Assembly: GCF_025244845.1 (NCBI RefSeq)
Contig: NZ_CP104264.1
Coordinates: 1,426,001 to 1,490,000, forward strand
DNA: 64,000 nt
From: Arthrobacter sp. zg-Y1171
Lineage (GTDB): Bacteria; Actinomycetota; Actinomycetes; Actinomycetales; Micrococcaceae
Reading direction: 5' to 3'
Of this stretch, positions 7,805 to 16,037 are shown piece after piece. Each line of letters opens with the position of its first letter. The stretch's first letter is position 1. The position numbers and the translations under genes were made by a program. The notes beneath the pieces are model-generated. The model was not told the origin of the DNA. It ran no database searches and saw only the letters and a program-made list of their open reading frames with translations.

Positions 7805-10333
7805 ATGATGACTAGCGCGAAAACTTCCCCGGAATCTGCCCCTAATCTGCACGCCAGCGGCATGGTGCGCGTGCGCGGAGCGCAGGAGAACAACCTGCGC
7901 AACGTCGACGTCGACATCCCCCGCGACGCGATTGTCGCCTTCACCGGCGTTTCAGGTTCAGGTAAGTCCTCCCTGGCCTTCGGCACCATCTACGCCGAGG
8001 CGCAGCGGCGCTACTTCGAGTCGGTGGCCCCCTACGCGCGCCGCCTGCTCTCGCAGGGGCACAACCCGAAGGTGGAGGAAATCGCCGGGCTGCCGCCCGC
8101 CGTCGCCCTGCAGCAGCGCCGCGGAGCCCCCAGCTCACGCTCCACCGTCGGCACCCTCACCACGCTCTCCAACTCGATGCGGATGCTGTATTCGCGCGGC
8201 GGCACCTATCCGGCAAATGCCGAACCGGGCAGCCTCGACTCTGACGCCTTCTCGCCGAACACAGCCGCCGGCGCCTGCCGGGAGTGCTCCGGACTGGGCA
8301 TTGCGCATACCGTCACCGAAGAGTCCCTGGTCCCGGATCCCAGCCTCAGTATCCGGGACGGCGCGATTGCCGCCTGGCCCGGCGCCTGGCAGGGCAAGAA
8401 CCTGCGTGACATCCTCATCCAGCTCGGCTACGACGTCGACGTGCCCTGGAAGAAGCTGCCGAAGAAGGACCGTGACTGGATCCTGTTCACGGAAGAACAG
8501 CCGGTAGTCATGATCACCCCGCAGCGCGACCGCGTAGCCAAACCGTACAAAGGGCGGTTCTGGAGTGCCAAGAGCTACGTGATGCACACCCTCGCGGATT
8601 CCGGCAGCGCCCAGATGCGCGAACGCGTCCTGGCTTACATGGTGTCCGGTCCCTGCCCCGTCTGCGGTGGAGCGGGCCTGCGTCCCGAGGCTCTCGCCGT
8701 CACGTTCGCCGGCCGGAACATTGCCGAGTTAAACGGCGCCACGCTGGCGGAGCTGGCCGAAATCATCCGGCCGACGGCGGAACTGAAGTCTGCGGGCACC
8801 GCCTCCCGTGCGGCGGCCTCCAACGAAGACACTGAAGTTGCAGTGACCATCACACGGGACCTGCTGGGCCGGCTGGAGGTGCTGATCGGCCTGGGCCTCG
8901 GCTATCTCAGCCTCTCCCGTGCTACCCCCACCCTTTCACCCGGTGAAATGCAGCGTCTCCGGATCGCCACCCAGCTGCGCTCGGGCCTCTTCGGGGTTAT
9001 CTATGTCCTGGACGAGCCCTCCGCGGGACTGCACCCGGCCGACGCCGAGCCGCTGTTGACCGTGCTGCAGGAACTCAAGGACGCCGGCAACTCCGTGTTC
9101 GTCGTTGAGCACAACATGGATGTGGTGCGCAGCGCCGAATGGATTGTCGATGTAGGTCCCCAGGCCGGTGACGGCGGCGGAACCGTGCTCTACAGCGGAC
9201 CGGTCGAGGGCCTGGCCGAGGTTGAGGAGAGCGCCACCCGTCCGTTCCTGTTCGGGGAGGCCGAAACGGCAAAGCCGGCCCGCCGCACGCCGGACCAGTG
9301 GCTGAGCCTGAAGGGAATCACCCGGCACAACCTGCGCGGACTGGACGCCGAGATCCCGCTCGGGGTCTTCACCGCGGTGACCGGCGTCTCCGGCTCCGGC
9401 AAATCCACCCTCGTCAGCCAGGTCCTGGCCGAAACGGTGGGCCGTCAGGTGAACGGCGTGCCGACTGAACCCGAAGACCCGGAGGCTCCCGAAGAACATG
9501 ATCCGGGGGCCCACGTGCGCAGCATTGCCGGACTGGAACACCTGGACCGGCTGGTCCGGGTGGACCAGCGGCCCATCGGCCGCACCCCGCGCTCCAACCT
9601 CGCCACCTATACCGGACTCTTCGACGCGGTGCGGAAGCTGTACGCGGGTACCGAGGAAGCCCGCGCCCGCGGCTACAACGCCGGACGCTTTTCCTTCAAT
9701 GTGGCCGGCGGACGGTGCGAGACCTGCCAGGGTGAAGGCTTCCTCGCCGTCGAACTGCTGTTCCTGCCCGGAACCTACGGCCCCTGCCCGGTCTGCCACG
9801 GCGCCCGTTACAACGAGGAAACCCTGCAGGTCACCTACCGGGGCAAGAGCATTGCCGACGTCCTGGCGATGCGGGTGGAAACCGCCGCCGAGTTCCTGGC
9901 TGACGTTCCGGCGGCAGCCCGGAGCCTGCGGACACTGCTCGACGTCGGGCTGGGCTACCTCCGCCTGGGCCAGCCCGCCACCGAGCTCTCCGGCGGCGAA
10001 GCACAGCGGATCAAGCTCGCCACCGAACTGCAGCGCGCCCGCCGCGGCCATACGCTGTTCCTGCTCGACGAGCCGACCACCGGCCTGCACCCGCAGGACG
10101 TGCAGCTGCTGCTGCGCCAGCTGAACCGGCTGGTGGATAACGGCAACAGCGTGGTGGTGGTGGAGCACTCCATGAATGTGGTGGCGTCCTCGGACTGGGT
10201 CATCGACATGGGCCCCTCCGGCGGCGAGGAAGGCGGCCGGATCATCTGCGCCGGCACCGCCGACGACGTCGCCGCGTGCGACGCCAGCCGGACGGCACCC
10301 TACCTGTCGGCGGCGCTCAAGCTGCTCCCGTAG
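7805..10333 (+). CDS. UvrA-like excinuclease ATPase (short, UvrA2/DrrC type)
   Basis: An 842-residue ABC ATPase of the UvrA family. It has two P-loops (GVSGSGKSSL near 50 and GVSGSGKSTL near 530), paired signature motifs (LSPGEMQRL and LSGGEAQRIKLA) and zinc-binding Cys pairs (CRECSGLG; CETCQGEG with CPVCHGARY). Housekeeping UvrA is about 940-970 residues. The shorter N-terminal half suggests the class lacking the UvrB-binding domain, often linked to DNA damage or drug tolerance rather than core repair. Start choice is open between tandem codons at 7802, 7805 and 7808; no strong ribosome-binding site helps. Confidence 0.85.
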   Translation: MMTSAKTSPESAPNLHASGMVRVRGAQENNLRNVDVDIPRDAIVAFTGVSGSGKSSLAFGTIYAEAQRRYFESVAPYARRLLSQGHNPKVEEIAGLPPAVALQQRRGAPSSRSTVGTLTTLSNSMRMLYSRGGTYPANAEPGSLDSDAFSPNTAAGACRECSGLGIAHTVTEESLVPDPSLSIRDGAIAAWPGAWQGKNLRDILIQLGYDVDVPWKKLPKKDRDWILFTEEQPVVMITPQRDRVAKPYKGRFWSAKSYVMHTLADSGSAQMRERVLAYMVSGPCPVCGGAGLRPEALAVTFAGRNIAELNGATLAELAEIIRPTAELKSAGTASRAAASNEDTEVAVTITRDLLGRLEVLIGLGLGYLSLSRATPTLSPGEMQRLRIATQLRSGLFGVIYVLDEPSAGLHPADAEPLLTVLQELKDAGNSVFVVEHNMDVVRSAEWIVDVGPQAGDGGGTVLYSGPVEGLAEVEESATRPFLFGEAETAKPARRTPDQWLSLKGITRHNLRGLDAEIPLGVFTAVTGVSGSGKSTLVSQVLAETVGRQVNGVPTEPEDPEAPEEHDPGAHVRSIAGLEHLDRLVRVDQRPIGRTPRSNLATYTGLFDAVRKLYAGTEEARARGYNAGRFSFNVAGGRCETCQGEGFLAVELLFLPGTYGPCPVCHGARYNEETLQVTYRGKSIADVLAMRVETAAEFLADVPAAARSLRTLLDVGLGYLRLGQPATELSGGEAQRIKLATELQRARRGHTLFLLDEPTTGLHPQDVQLLLRQLNRLVDNGNSVVVVEHSMNVVASSDWVIDMGPSGGEEGGRIICAGTADDVAACDASRTAPYLSAALKLLP

Positions 10334-10334
10334 C

Positions 10335-10730
10335 CTAGGGCGCGGTCCGGAAACGCTCCCATGCGGATTGGCGGGACATCCCCAGCGACGAGCCGATGGC
10401 GGCCCAGCTGATGCTCCTGCCGCGGGCCGCTGCCACCCAGCGACGTAGCTGCTCCTCCACCTGGTCCCGTGCTTCCGCCACGCGGGGGAGCCGTTCCAGC
10501 AACTCGTCGTTGCTCAGCGCCTCCCAGGGCGTGGCCGGCAGCGGATCGGGGTCCGCCGGACGAGGTGTATCCAGCAGTTTCCGGGCACCTTCCGCACAGT
10601 CCCGGCAGATGGCTGCGGTGGGGGCCGCTGCCAATACTCCGGTTTCCTCCCTTGGCCGAAGACAGAACGAACACATAAAGGGCTCATTTCCCGTGTGACC
10701 GCGGTCCGTACCGCTCAGCTCAGAAGGCAT
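10335..10730 (-). CDS. ClpX C4-type zinc-finger/HTH protein
   Basis: A 131-residue protein. An N-terminal zinc-binding module (CSFC near residue 20 and CRDC near 42) resembles the ClpX zinc-binding domain. The C-terminal half (RSISWAAIGSSLGMSRQSA) looks like a helix-turn-helix. It lacks the ClpX AAA domain and is probably a small DNA-binding regulator. Its stop lies one base beyond the UvrA-like stop, in a tight convergent arrangement. Confidence 0.72.
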   Translation of the reverse strand: MPSELSGTDRGHTGNEPFMCSFCLRPREETGVLAAAPTAAICRDCAEGARKLLDTPRPADPDPLPATPWEALSNDELLERLPRVAEARDQVEEQLRRWVAAARGRSISWAAIGSSLGMSRQSAWERFRTAP

Positions 10731-10767
10731 GGCCCCAGTCTAGCCAGCGGTCCATCGAACCTACCCC

Positions 10768-10796
10768 TTGTGCTGTCAGGCAACCCCTGACAGTAT
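10768..10796 (+). promoter_or_regulatory. Candidate promoter of the MFS gene
   Basis: TTGTGC (10768-10773) and CAGTAT (10791-10796) are separated by 17 bases, a sigma-70-like spacing with a weak -10. The first operator palindrome fills the spacer exactly, which would make repression by promoter occlusion straightforward. Prediction by eye. Confidence 0.45.
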
Positions 10797-10818
10797 GTGT
10801 CAGGCATTACCTGACACA
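10773..10818. promoter_or_regulatory. Tandem operators TGTCAGG-N5-CCTGACA
   Basis: Two perfect palindromes lie side by side. CTGTCAGG-N5-CCTGACAG spans 10773-10793 and TGTGTCAGG-N5-CCTGACACA spans 10796-10818. Both share the core TGTCAGG-N5-CCTGACA, and their centres are 24 bp apart. They lie between the promoter-like elements and the ribosome-binding site of the MFS gene at 10833. No cognate regulator is next to it. Confidence 0.85.
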
Positions 10819-10832
10819 TGAGGGGGAATCGC

Positions 10833-12080
10833 GTGGCTACTGATCAACTTCCGGATCCGGTGACGGCCGACGGGGGGCGGAGCGGACGCCCTTTCCGCTT
10901 CCTCGCCTCCACGGGTGCGGCGGAAGGTTTCGGCGACGCCCTGACCCGCACGGCCCTGCCCATTCTTGCGGTTGCGGTGCTGGGTCTCGGGCCGGTATTC
11001 GTGGGTATTCTCAACGCCACCGGAATTGCAGCCTTCCTGCTGCTGGGTATGAGCGCCGGAGTGGCCGTGGACCGCATCGGCAAACCGCTGCTTGCGATGG
11101 GTGCAGCTTCCCTGCTGCGTTGCGGAGTCCTGCTGTTCCTCGCCGCCGGCGCCTGGCAGGGGTGGCTCTCCGGAAGCGGGCTGTTCGCTGCTGCCGTGCT
11201 GATCGGCATCGCGGACCTCCTTTTCACCACCGCCCATTCCACCGTTGTCCCGGTGGTGTCTGGTCCGCAGGGAATGAAGCGGGCCTACTCCCGGCTGGCC
11301 ATGATCAACCAGGCGACTACTGCGGGCGGCGCTGCCGCGGCCGGCACTGTTCTGGGTCTGCTGGGCATGCCGGTGCTGCTCCTGACCGGTGCTGCGGCCT
11401 ATGCCTCGTCCTGGCTGGTTCAACTCGGGATCCGGCTGCCTGCGGCTGCACCGGCTCCCGGGCGCCCTGCACGTGGGCGGGCCCGCCATGGATTCGCCAC
11501 GCTCCGGCGCACCCCGGCGCTGCGGGCCTTGACCCTGTCCGCCTGCCTGACGAATGCCGGTGCCATGGTCGGCAACACCGTCCTGCCGGTCTACGTGCTG
11601 AGAGACCTGGCTGTTGCGCCGTCGGCCTTTGCTGCCCTGGGGGTGCTGTCCGCTCTCGGAGCGGTTTCCGGTGCTGCGGCCGCGCCGTACCTCACCGGCC
11701 GGCTGGGGCTGAAAGCGGTCAGGACCGGTGCCGCCCTGCTGTCGGTGCCCGCCGTCCTGCTGGCGGTGTTCTGTTCCGCCCTCCCCGGTCCGGCGCTGGT
11801 GTGGCTAGCGGGTTCCACCCTGGCCTGGGGCTGCCTCGTGGCTCTGTCCGGCGTCGCCGGTGCGGAAGTGCTGCCCCGGACGGTGCCGCGGAATGAACTG
11901 GCCACGGTGGGTGCCGCGCAACGGACGCTGACCCTCGGCGTGATGCCCGTGGCAGCGCTGCTGGCCGGGCTGGCGGCAGCGGCAGCGGGCACCCTGCCGG
12001 TGCTTTGGCTGTGGGCAGTGCTGGCCGGGCTGGCCGCGCTGCCGGTTGCCTTTACCAAGTCGCTGGCCGGGTCCCGCTAG
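10833..12080 (+). CDS. MFS transporter
   Basis: A 415-residue major facilitator with about twelve hydrophobic segments, starting just after a short cytoplasmic N-terminus (GRPFRFLAS). A loop motif GVAVDRIGKP fits the conserved MFS loop between helices 2 and 3. It is probably a drug or metabolite exporter; the substrate is unknown. The GTG at 10833 is preferred over the ATG at 10818 because AGGGGG lies six bases before it and the ATG falls inside an operator. Two strong palindromes upstream indicate specific repression. Confidence 0.82.
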   Translation: MATDQLPDPVTADGGRSGRPFRFLASTGAAEGFGDALTRTALPILAVAVLGLGPVFVGILNATGIAAFLLLGMSAGVAVDRIGKPLLAMGAASLLRCGVLLFLAAGAWQGWLSGSGLFAAAVLIGIADLLFTTAHSTVVPVVSGPQGMKRAYSRLAMINQATTAGGAAAAGTVLGLLGMPVLLLTGAAAYASSWLVQLGIRLPAAAPAPGRPARGRARHGFATLRRTPALRALTLSACLTNAGAMVGNTVLPVYVLRDLAVAPSAFAALGVLSALGAVSGAAAAPYLTGRLGLKAVRTGAALLSVPAVLLAVFCSALPGPALVWLAGSTLAWGCLVALSGVAGAEVLPRTVPRNELATVGAAQRTLTLGVMPVAALLAGLAAAAAGTLPVLWLWAVLAGLAALPVAFTKSLAGSR

Positions 12081-12105
12081 ACGGGCACGCCCCGTCGTCG
12101 AGGAC

Positions 12106-12561
12106 CTAATGACGGGTTGACCCCGGACGGCGGAAGCGCACATAGCTGTAAACAATCAGGGCCAGGCCGATGACGCCCGACCCAATGAGCGTTCCACCGG
12201 TGACCCACCCGCCGGGCAGCCACCAGGAATCCTGCAGCGGCCACCAATGCGGCACCCGCCGCCAAAGCCCCCAGATCACGCCGGCGGCCATGACCGCCAG
12301 GCCGCCGCAGACAGTCGCGACAATCCGCGGCGTGGTCTGCACCCCCTGGGCGGCCGCACGGAAAGCGCGTGCTTTCACGGGATGCAGCCAGCGGTGGGCC
12401 CACGCATAGCGCAGGGACAGGACGGCCAGCCCGGCCACCACCATAAGCAGCCCCGGGCCGGGGAGCACCAGGGCGGCCAGGCCCAGGATCACCAGGGACC
12501 ATCCGGCCACCTCAATGCCGGTGCGGCGCAGCCACGCTGGAATCCGTTCCGTCCTATTCAT
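12106..12561 (-). CDS. PGPGW/TIGR02611-family transmembrane protein
   Basis: A 151-residue membrane protein. Hydrophobic segments near residues 18-50 carry VLPGPGLLMVVAGLAVL, matching the PGPGW family pattern. Two more segments lie in the C-terminal half (about 78-95 and 118-140). The function of this family is unknown. The ATG at 12561 was chosen because it precedes the conserved basic N-terminus (NRTERIPAWLRR). It is convergent with the MFS gene, with 25 bases between stops. Confidence 0.75.
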   Translation of the reverse strand: MNRTERIPAWLRRTGIEVAGWSLVILGLAALVLPGPGLLMVVAGLAVLSLRYAWAHRWLHPVKARAFRAAAQGVQTTPRIVATVCGGLAVMAAGVIWGLWRRVPHWWPLQDSWWLPGGWVTGGTLIGSGVIGLALIVYSYVRFRRPGSTRH

Positions 12562-12705
12562 GGGGCCAGCTTTCCACACCAACCTGCGAGTTGGCCGCGT
12601 GGGAGACGGTTGGCATTGTGCGGGGCCTGCACCGGCGATCCAGAGGCGACGCGCGGCGGTATGCGGTTAACGCAGTGACCGGGAACACGGCAGCTACCCT
12701 GAAGT

Positions 12706-13254
12706 GTGCTTAGCGAACCTTTCCCCGCCACACAGCTGCTGCACGGTGTCCGGCTTCGAGTCGCGGACTTGTCCGACGCCGATGCGCTCGCCGCCGCGTA
12801 CCAACGGAACCGGACCTACTTGGCGCCTTGGGAACCGCTCCGGGAGGATTCGTTCTTCACTCCTGCCGGCCAACGCTCGGTCATCCGGTCAAAGCTGGTC
12901 CAGCATGCCGCCGGTACGGAGGTGCCCTGGGTCCTGGTTCATCACGAGCGGATCATCGGGACCATTACCCTCACCGGGATCGTTGGAGGTCCCTTCCAAT
13001 CGGCCAACCTCGGCTACTGGGTGGACGGCGACTACGCCGGACGGGGGATCGGCACTGCAGCGGTGGCGGCAGTCGTCGAATTGGGTCGAAGCCAGCTGGG
13101 GCTGCACCGGATCCAGGCGGCAACCCTGCTTGAGAACGCCGCGTCGCAGAGAGTCCTGGACCGCTCCGGGTTCGAGCGGATCGGCATGGCACCGGACTAC
13201 CTGCGAATTGCCGGCGAGTGGCAGGACCATCTGCTCTTCCAGCGGATCCTTTAG
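12706..13254 (+). CDS. GNAT N-acetyltransferase, RimJ/RimL type
   Basis: A 182-residue acetyl-CoA-dependent acetyltransferase. The RimJ-like N-terminus (GVRLRVADLSDADAL) and the acetyl-CoA loop GYAGRGIG-like sequence (GDYAGRGIGTAA) are clear, followed by NAASQRVLDRSGF. The substrate may be a protein N-terminus or a small amine. The start is a GTG with a weak upstream site. The next gene begins nine bases after its stop, so the two acetyltransferases form an operon. Confidence 0.82.
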   Translation: MLSEPFPATQLLHGVRLRVADLSDADALAAAYQRNRTYLAPWEPLREDSFFTPAGQRSVIRSKLVQHAAGTEVPWVLVHHERIIGTITLTGIVGGPFQSANLGYWVDGDYAGRGIGTAAVAAVVELGRSQLGLHRIQAATLLENAASQRVLDRSGFERIGMAPDYLRIAGEWQDHLLFQRIL

Positions 13255-13263
13255 GAGGAAGCG

Positions 13264-13785
13264 ATGCCGGACATCCTGCGGGCCGCCCTGATCCCAACTG
13301 AGCGCTTCACGCTGGAACCTTTGGGCGTGCACCACGCGGCCGACATGGTGAACGTTTTGGCCGGCGCAGCCATCTACCAGTACATCGGCGGTCGGGCACC
13401 GACAGCTGAGGAGCTGGAGAAGCGGTATGCCGCCCAATCGATTGGATCATCGCCGGACGGCCGTGAGGCGTGGCTCAACTGGATTATCCGTGAACAGGGC
13501 AGAAGCATCGGGTTTGTCCAGGCCACGGTGGAGACGGACGGGCCGACGTCGGACGTTGCGTGGGTGGTGGGTGAGGCGTTCCAGGGCCGGGGTGCTGCCA
13601 CCGAGGCCGCCCGAGCCATGGTCACCTGGCTGCGGCACCAACAACCACCGGTCCGGATTACGGCATCGATCCATCCGGAAAACACTGCCTCATCGGCTGT
13701 CGCCCGTCACCTGGGCCTCACCCCGACCGGCCGTTTTGACGAGGACGGCGAAGAATACTGGGAAGACTCCCCACCAACGGCTTAA
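13264..13785 (+). CDS. GNAT N-acetyltransferase
   Basis: A 173-residue acetyltransferase of the RimJ-like class. The acetyl-CoA loop is FQGRGAATEA and the downstream motif is PENTASSAVARHLGL. The ATG has an excellent AGGAGG site that overlaps the end of the upstream acetyltransferase gene, which supports co-translation. The substrate is unknown. A strong intrinsic terminator follows at 13802. Confidence 0.84.
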   Translation: MPDILRAALIPTERFTLEPLGVHHAADMVNVLAGAAIYQYIGGRAPTAEELEKRYAAQSIGSSPDGREAWLNWIIREQGRSIGFVQATVETDGPTSDVAWVVGEAFQGRGAATEAARAMVTWLRHQQPPVRITASIHPENTASSAVARHLGLTPTGRFDEDGEEYWEDSPPTA

Positions 13786-13801
13786 GGATGAAGCAACAAC
13801 G

Positions 13802-13845
13802 AAACGGCAGGGCCTCGGACGATACCGAGGCCCTGCCGTTTCTCT
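13802..13845 (+). terminator. Intrinsic terminator after the acetyltransferase operon
   Basis: The arms AAACGGCAGGGCCTCGG (13802-13818) and CCGAGGCCCTGCCGTTT (13825-13841) pair perfectly over 17 bases around a 6-base loop, followed by TCTCTT. Confidence 0.9.
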
Positions 13846-13891
13846 TGTGTGGTGACTTCGCTTGTGCGGTGACGCTGCCGGGTTAGCCGTA

Positions 13892-13971
13892 GGGGTCTGG
13901 CGGAGGCGGCTTTAATATTCCAAGCGAGCTCTGCGAGCTCTGGAATTTCGTTGCCGCCGGAGCCAGGCCCC
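13892..13971. repeat. Palindromic repeat family B, copy 3
   Basis: An 80 bp element with the family B core: GGCGGCTTTAATATTCC, GCGAGCTCTGCGAG and CGTTGCCGCC. The outer stem is longer here (GGGGTCTGGC against GCCAGGCCCC). It sits in a convergent gap between the acetyltransferase operon and the M6 protease, again at gene 3' ends. Confidence 0.85.
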
Positions 13972-14015
13972 GTAGCCGGGGCCAAGCCTGGAAAACGGTT
14001 CCAGCAAAGGGCGGC

Positions 14016-15836
14016 CTAGTTCACCCGCACCGTCATCATGCCCTTCGGATTACTGTTCACGACGGTAATCTTCGTGCCCGTCCCGGCCACCACCACGCTC
14101 GCCTGCGGGTTCGCCGGATCGTAGTAGGCGTTCGGGTTGGTGTCATCGAATACCTGAACACCGGGACGGGACGGTGCCTGCAGAGTCGTCATTCCGGTGG
14201 CCGTTTCCCGGTGCAGGAGGATCGGGTCGGTGGCTTCCTTGCCGAAGGTGGCGTCGAAGCTCTGGATGCGGTTGCGGGCGATGGTGCCGTCGGACCACCG
14301 CAGGGTCTGCGGATGCGCATCAACCGGAAGAATCAGACCCGCACCCGGGTGCTGCTGGGTGTTGTTGTTCCGCTGTCCGGCGTTCCAGTACGTGACCAGC
14401 AAGCCGTCCTGGTACGGGTAGTGCTCTACCCGGTCCGGGGCGCTGACCGCCCAGCCGAAGTTGTACGGGCCGGTCCGCAGCGTGTCGTCATAACCCATGT
14501 ACTGCCGGTTTTCGGCAATGTAGTAACGGCCGTTTCCGGCGGCATCCCGCGGCAGCGTGACCACCAGGGCCTGCTGTTTCTTGGTTGCGTGGAAGGCCGG
14601 GCCGAGCTTGTGGGTGGACTTTGTGCCGGCGGCCGCGGTGTCGTAGTCCAGCCAGCCGAGCTGCAGCTTTTCCCAGGCCCCCATATGGTTCGGTGTGGTG
14701 CCGATTGTTCCGTTGCCGTGGCCCAGCCAGGAACCGGAGCTCATGAGCGTCCAGAACCCGGTGCTGTTTTCGCCGCCGCTGGTGTCGTAGAGATCCGGAA
14801 GTCCGAGGTCATGGGCGTACTCGTGTGCAAACACGCCGAGCCCGCCGTTTTCCGGTTCCGTGGTGTAGTCGCGGATCCAGACCTTGGAATCACCGATCCG
14901 GATACCACCGAACGGGTTGGTCGCGGGTCCCTGCGTGCCGGCGCCGGCCTGGCCCACTGACCAGCGGTGCGACCAGATGGTCGACGTCGGAGCGCCGGCC
15001 TCTTCGCCCTCGCCTGCATGGATGGCCTGGAAGTGGTCGATGTAGCCGTCGGGCTCATCGAAGTTGCCGTTGTTGTTGTAGTCGTAGCGGTCCCACTGGT
15101 CGAACCCGGCCAGGTAGGCGTCGATATCCGCGGCAGTCTTCCCGGCAGCAATCTGCGCCTCGTACCAGGCGTCGGCGGCGTCCTGCACGAAGCGGGTCAT
15201 GTCCTGCTGGCTCTCGGTCTCCCCGTAGCTGGCGGAGTTGTAGGGGACCGTAACCCAGTCGCTGACATCGCCGTCGACCGTGTAGCGGCCGCTGGACATC
15301 TCCTCATAGAGCGTTTTCAACGATTCCCCCTGGGGATCGAAGAACATATCGAGATAGTGCTGCCGGTCGAAGTCCGGCTCCCAGTACGTCGAGTTGTCCA
15401 CCGCGCGGTTCGGTTCCGGAATCTGGTTGTGCTGCGGCCCGGCGGGCGCAGTCGGGAAGCGCGGATCCACCTGGGTGCCGAAGTCGATGAGGAAGGACAG
15501 GATCTGGTCGCTGTCCTCCAGTCCGTACTCCGCCCACTGCCCGGGCGCCACCTGCACGGCCTTTGAACCGCCGCGCGTCTGCACGGGCGCTTCTGAGCGG
15601 AGGACCTTTTCAATAGCCTGCTGGTTCAATTGACGGCGTTCGTCGGCCGCCGGATCGGAACGGTCGTCTGATTTGGCGGCGTTCCCGTCCGGTCCCGGCG
15701 CACCGGAGAACCCGCTGGGTGCCAGCGCAGGTTTGGCCGGGGCGGCCACGGCCGCCACCGGGGAGAGGGCAACGGCACTGCCGATGGCCAATACCAATGC
15801 GCACCGGAAACTCCGGCGCCTGTTTTCGTTTTTCAA
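14016..15836 (-). CDS. Secreted M6-family metalloprotease (immune inhibitor A type)
   Basis: A 606-residue zinc metalloprotease. It has a signal peptide with a basic start, a hydrophobic core near residues 11-30 and an AAPAKPA cleavage region, so it is exported. The zinc site is HEYAHDLGLPDLYD near residue 335, the extended HExxH form of the M6 family. The propeptide-like region (about 60-110) precedes the catalytic domain, and the C-terminal 130 residues are beta-rich. Expected to degrade extracellular proteins. It is divergent from a secreted 5'-nucleotidase, with a 200-base shared control region between them. Confidence 0.9.
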   Translation of the reverse strand: MKNENRRRSFRCALVLAIGSAVALSPVAAVAAPAKPALAPSGFSGAPGPDGNAAKSDDRSDPAADERRQLNQQAIEKVLRSEAPVQTRGGSKAVQVAPGQWAEYGLEDSDQILSFLIDFGTQVDPRFPTAPAGPQHNQIPEPNRAVDNSTYWEPDFDRQHYLDMFFDPQGESLKTLYEEMSSGRYTVDGDVSDWVTVPYNSASYGETESQQDMTRFVQDAADAWYEAQIAAGKTAADIDAYLAGFDQWDRYDYNNNGNFDEPDGYIDHFQAIHAGEGEEAGAPTSTIWSHRWSVGQAGAGTQGPATNPFGGIRIGDSKVWIRDYTTEPENGGLGVFAHEYAHDLGLPDLYDTSGGENSTGFWTLMSSGSWLGHGNGTIGTTPNHMGAWEKLQLGWLDYDTAAAGTKSTHKLGPAFHATKKQQALVVTLPRDAAGNGRYYIAENRQYMGYDDTLRTGPYNFGWAVSAPDRVEHYPYQDGLLVTYWNAGQRNNNTQQHPGAGLILPVDAHPQTLRWSDGTIARNRIQSFDATFGKEATDPILLHRETATGMTTLQAPSRPGVQVFDDTNPNAYYDPANPQASVVVAGTGTKITVVNSNPKGMMTVRVN

Positions 15837-16037
15837 GGCTTCCCCTTAGTGCAGCGTGTGAGTGAGGTGGGATTACGTTACGTTTTGGATGTCGCCTTTC
15901 AGGCCGGACAGACTGGAGTTTTTTTATTTGGAGAAAAGTGGAAGCAAAAGAACGCCGAGGTCTTCCGGAATGGAACTTTTACCTGTAAGGGTGCCTAAGG
16001 GGACATTCACACGCACTATGAGGAGTTGTTTAGATTG

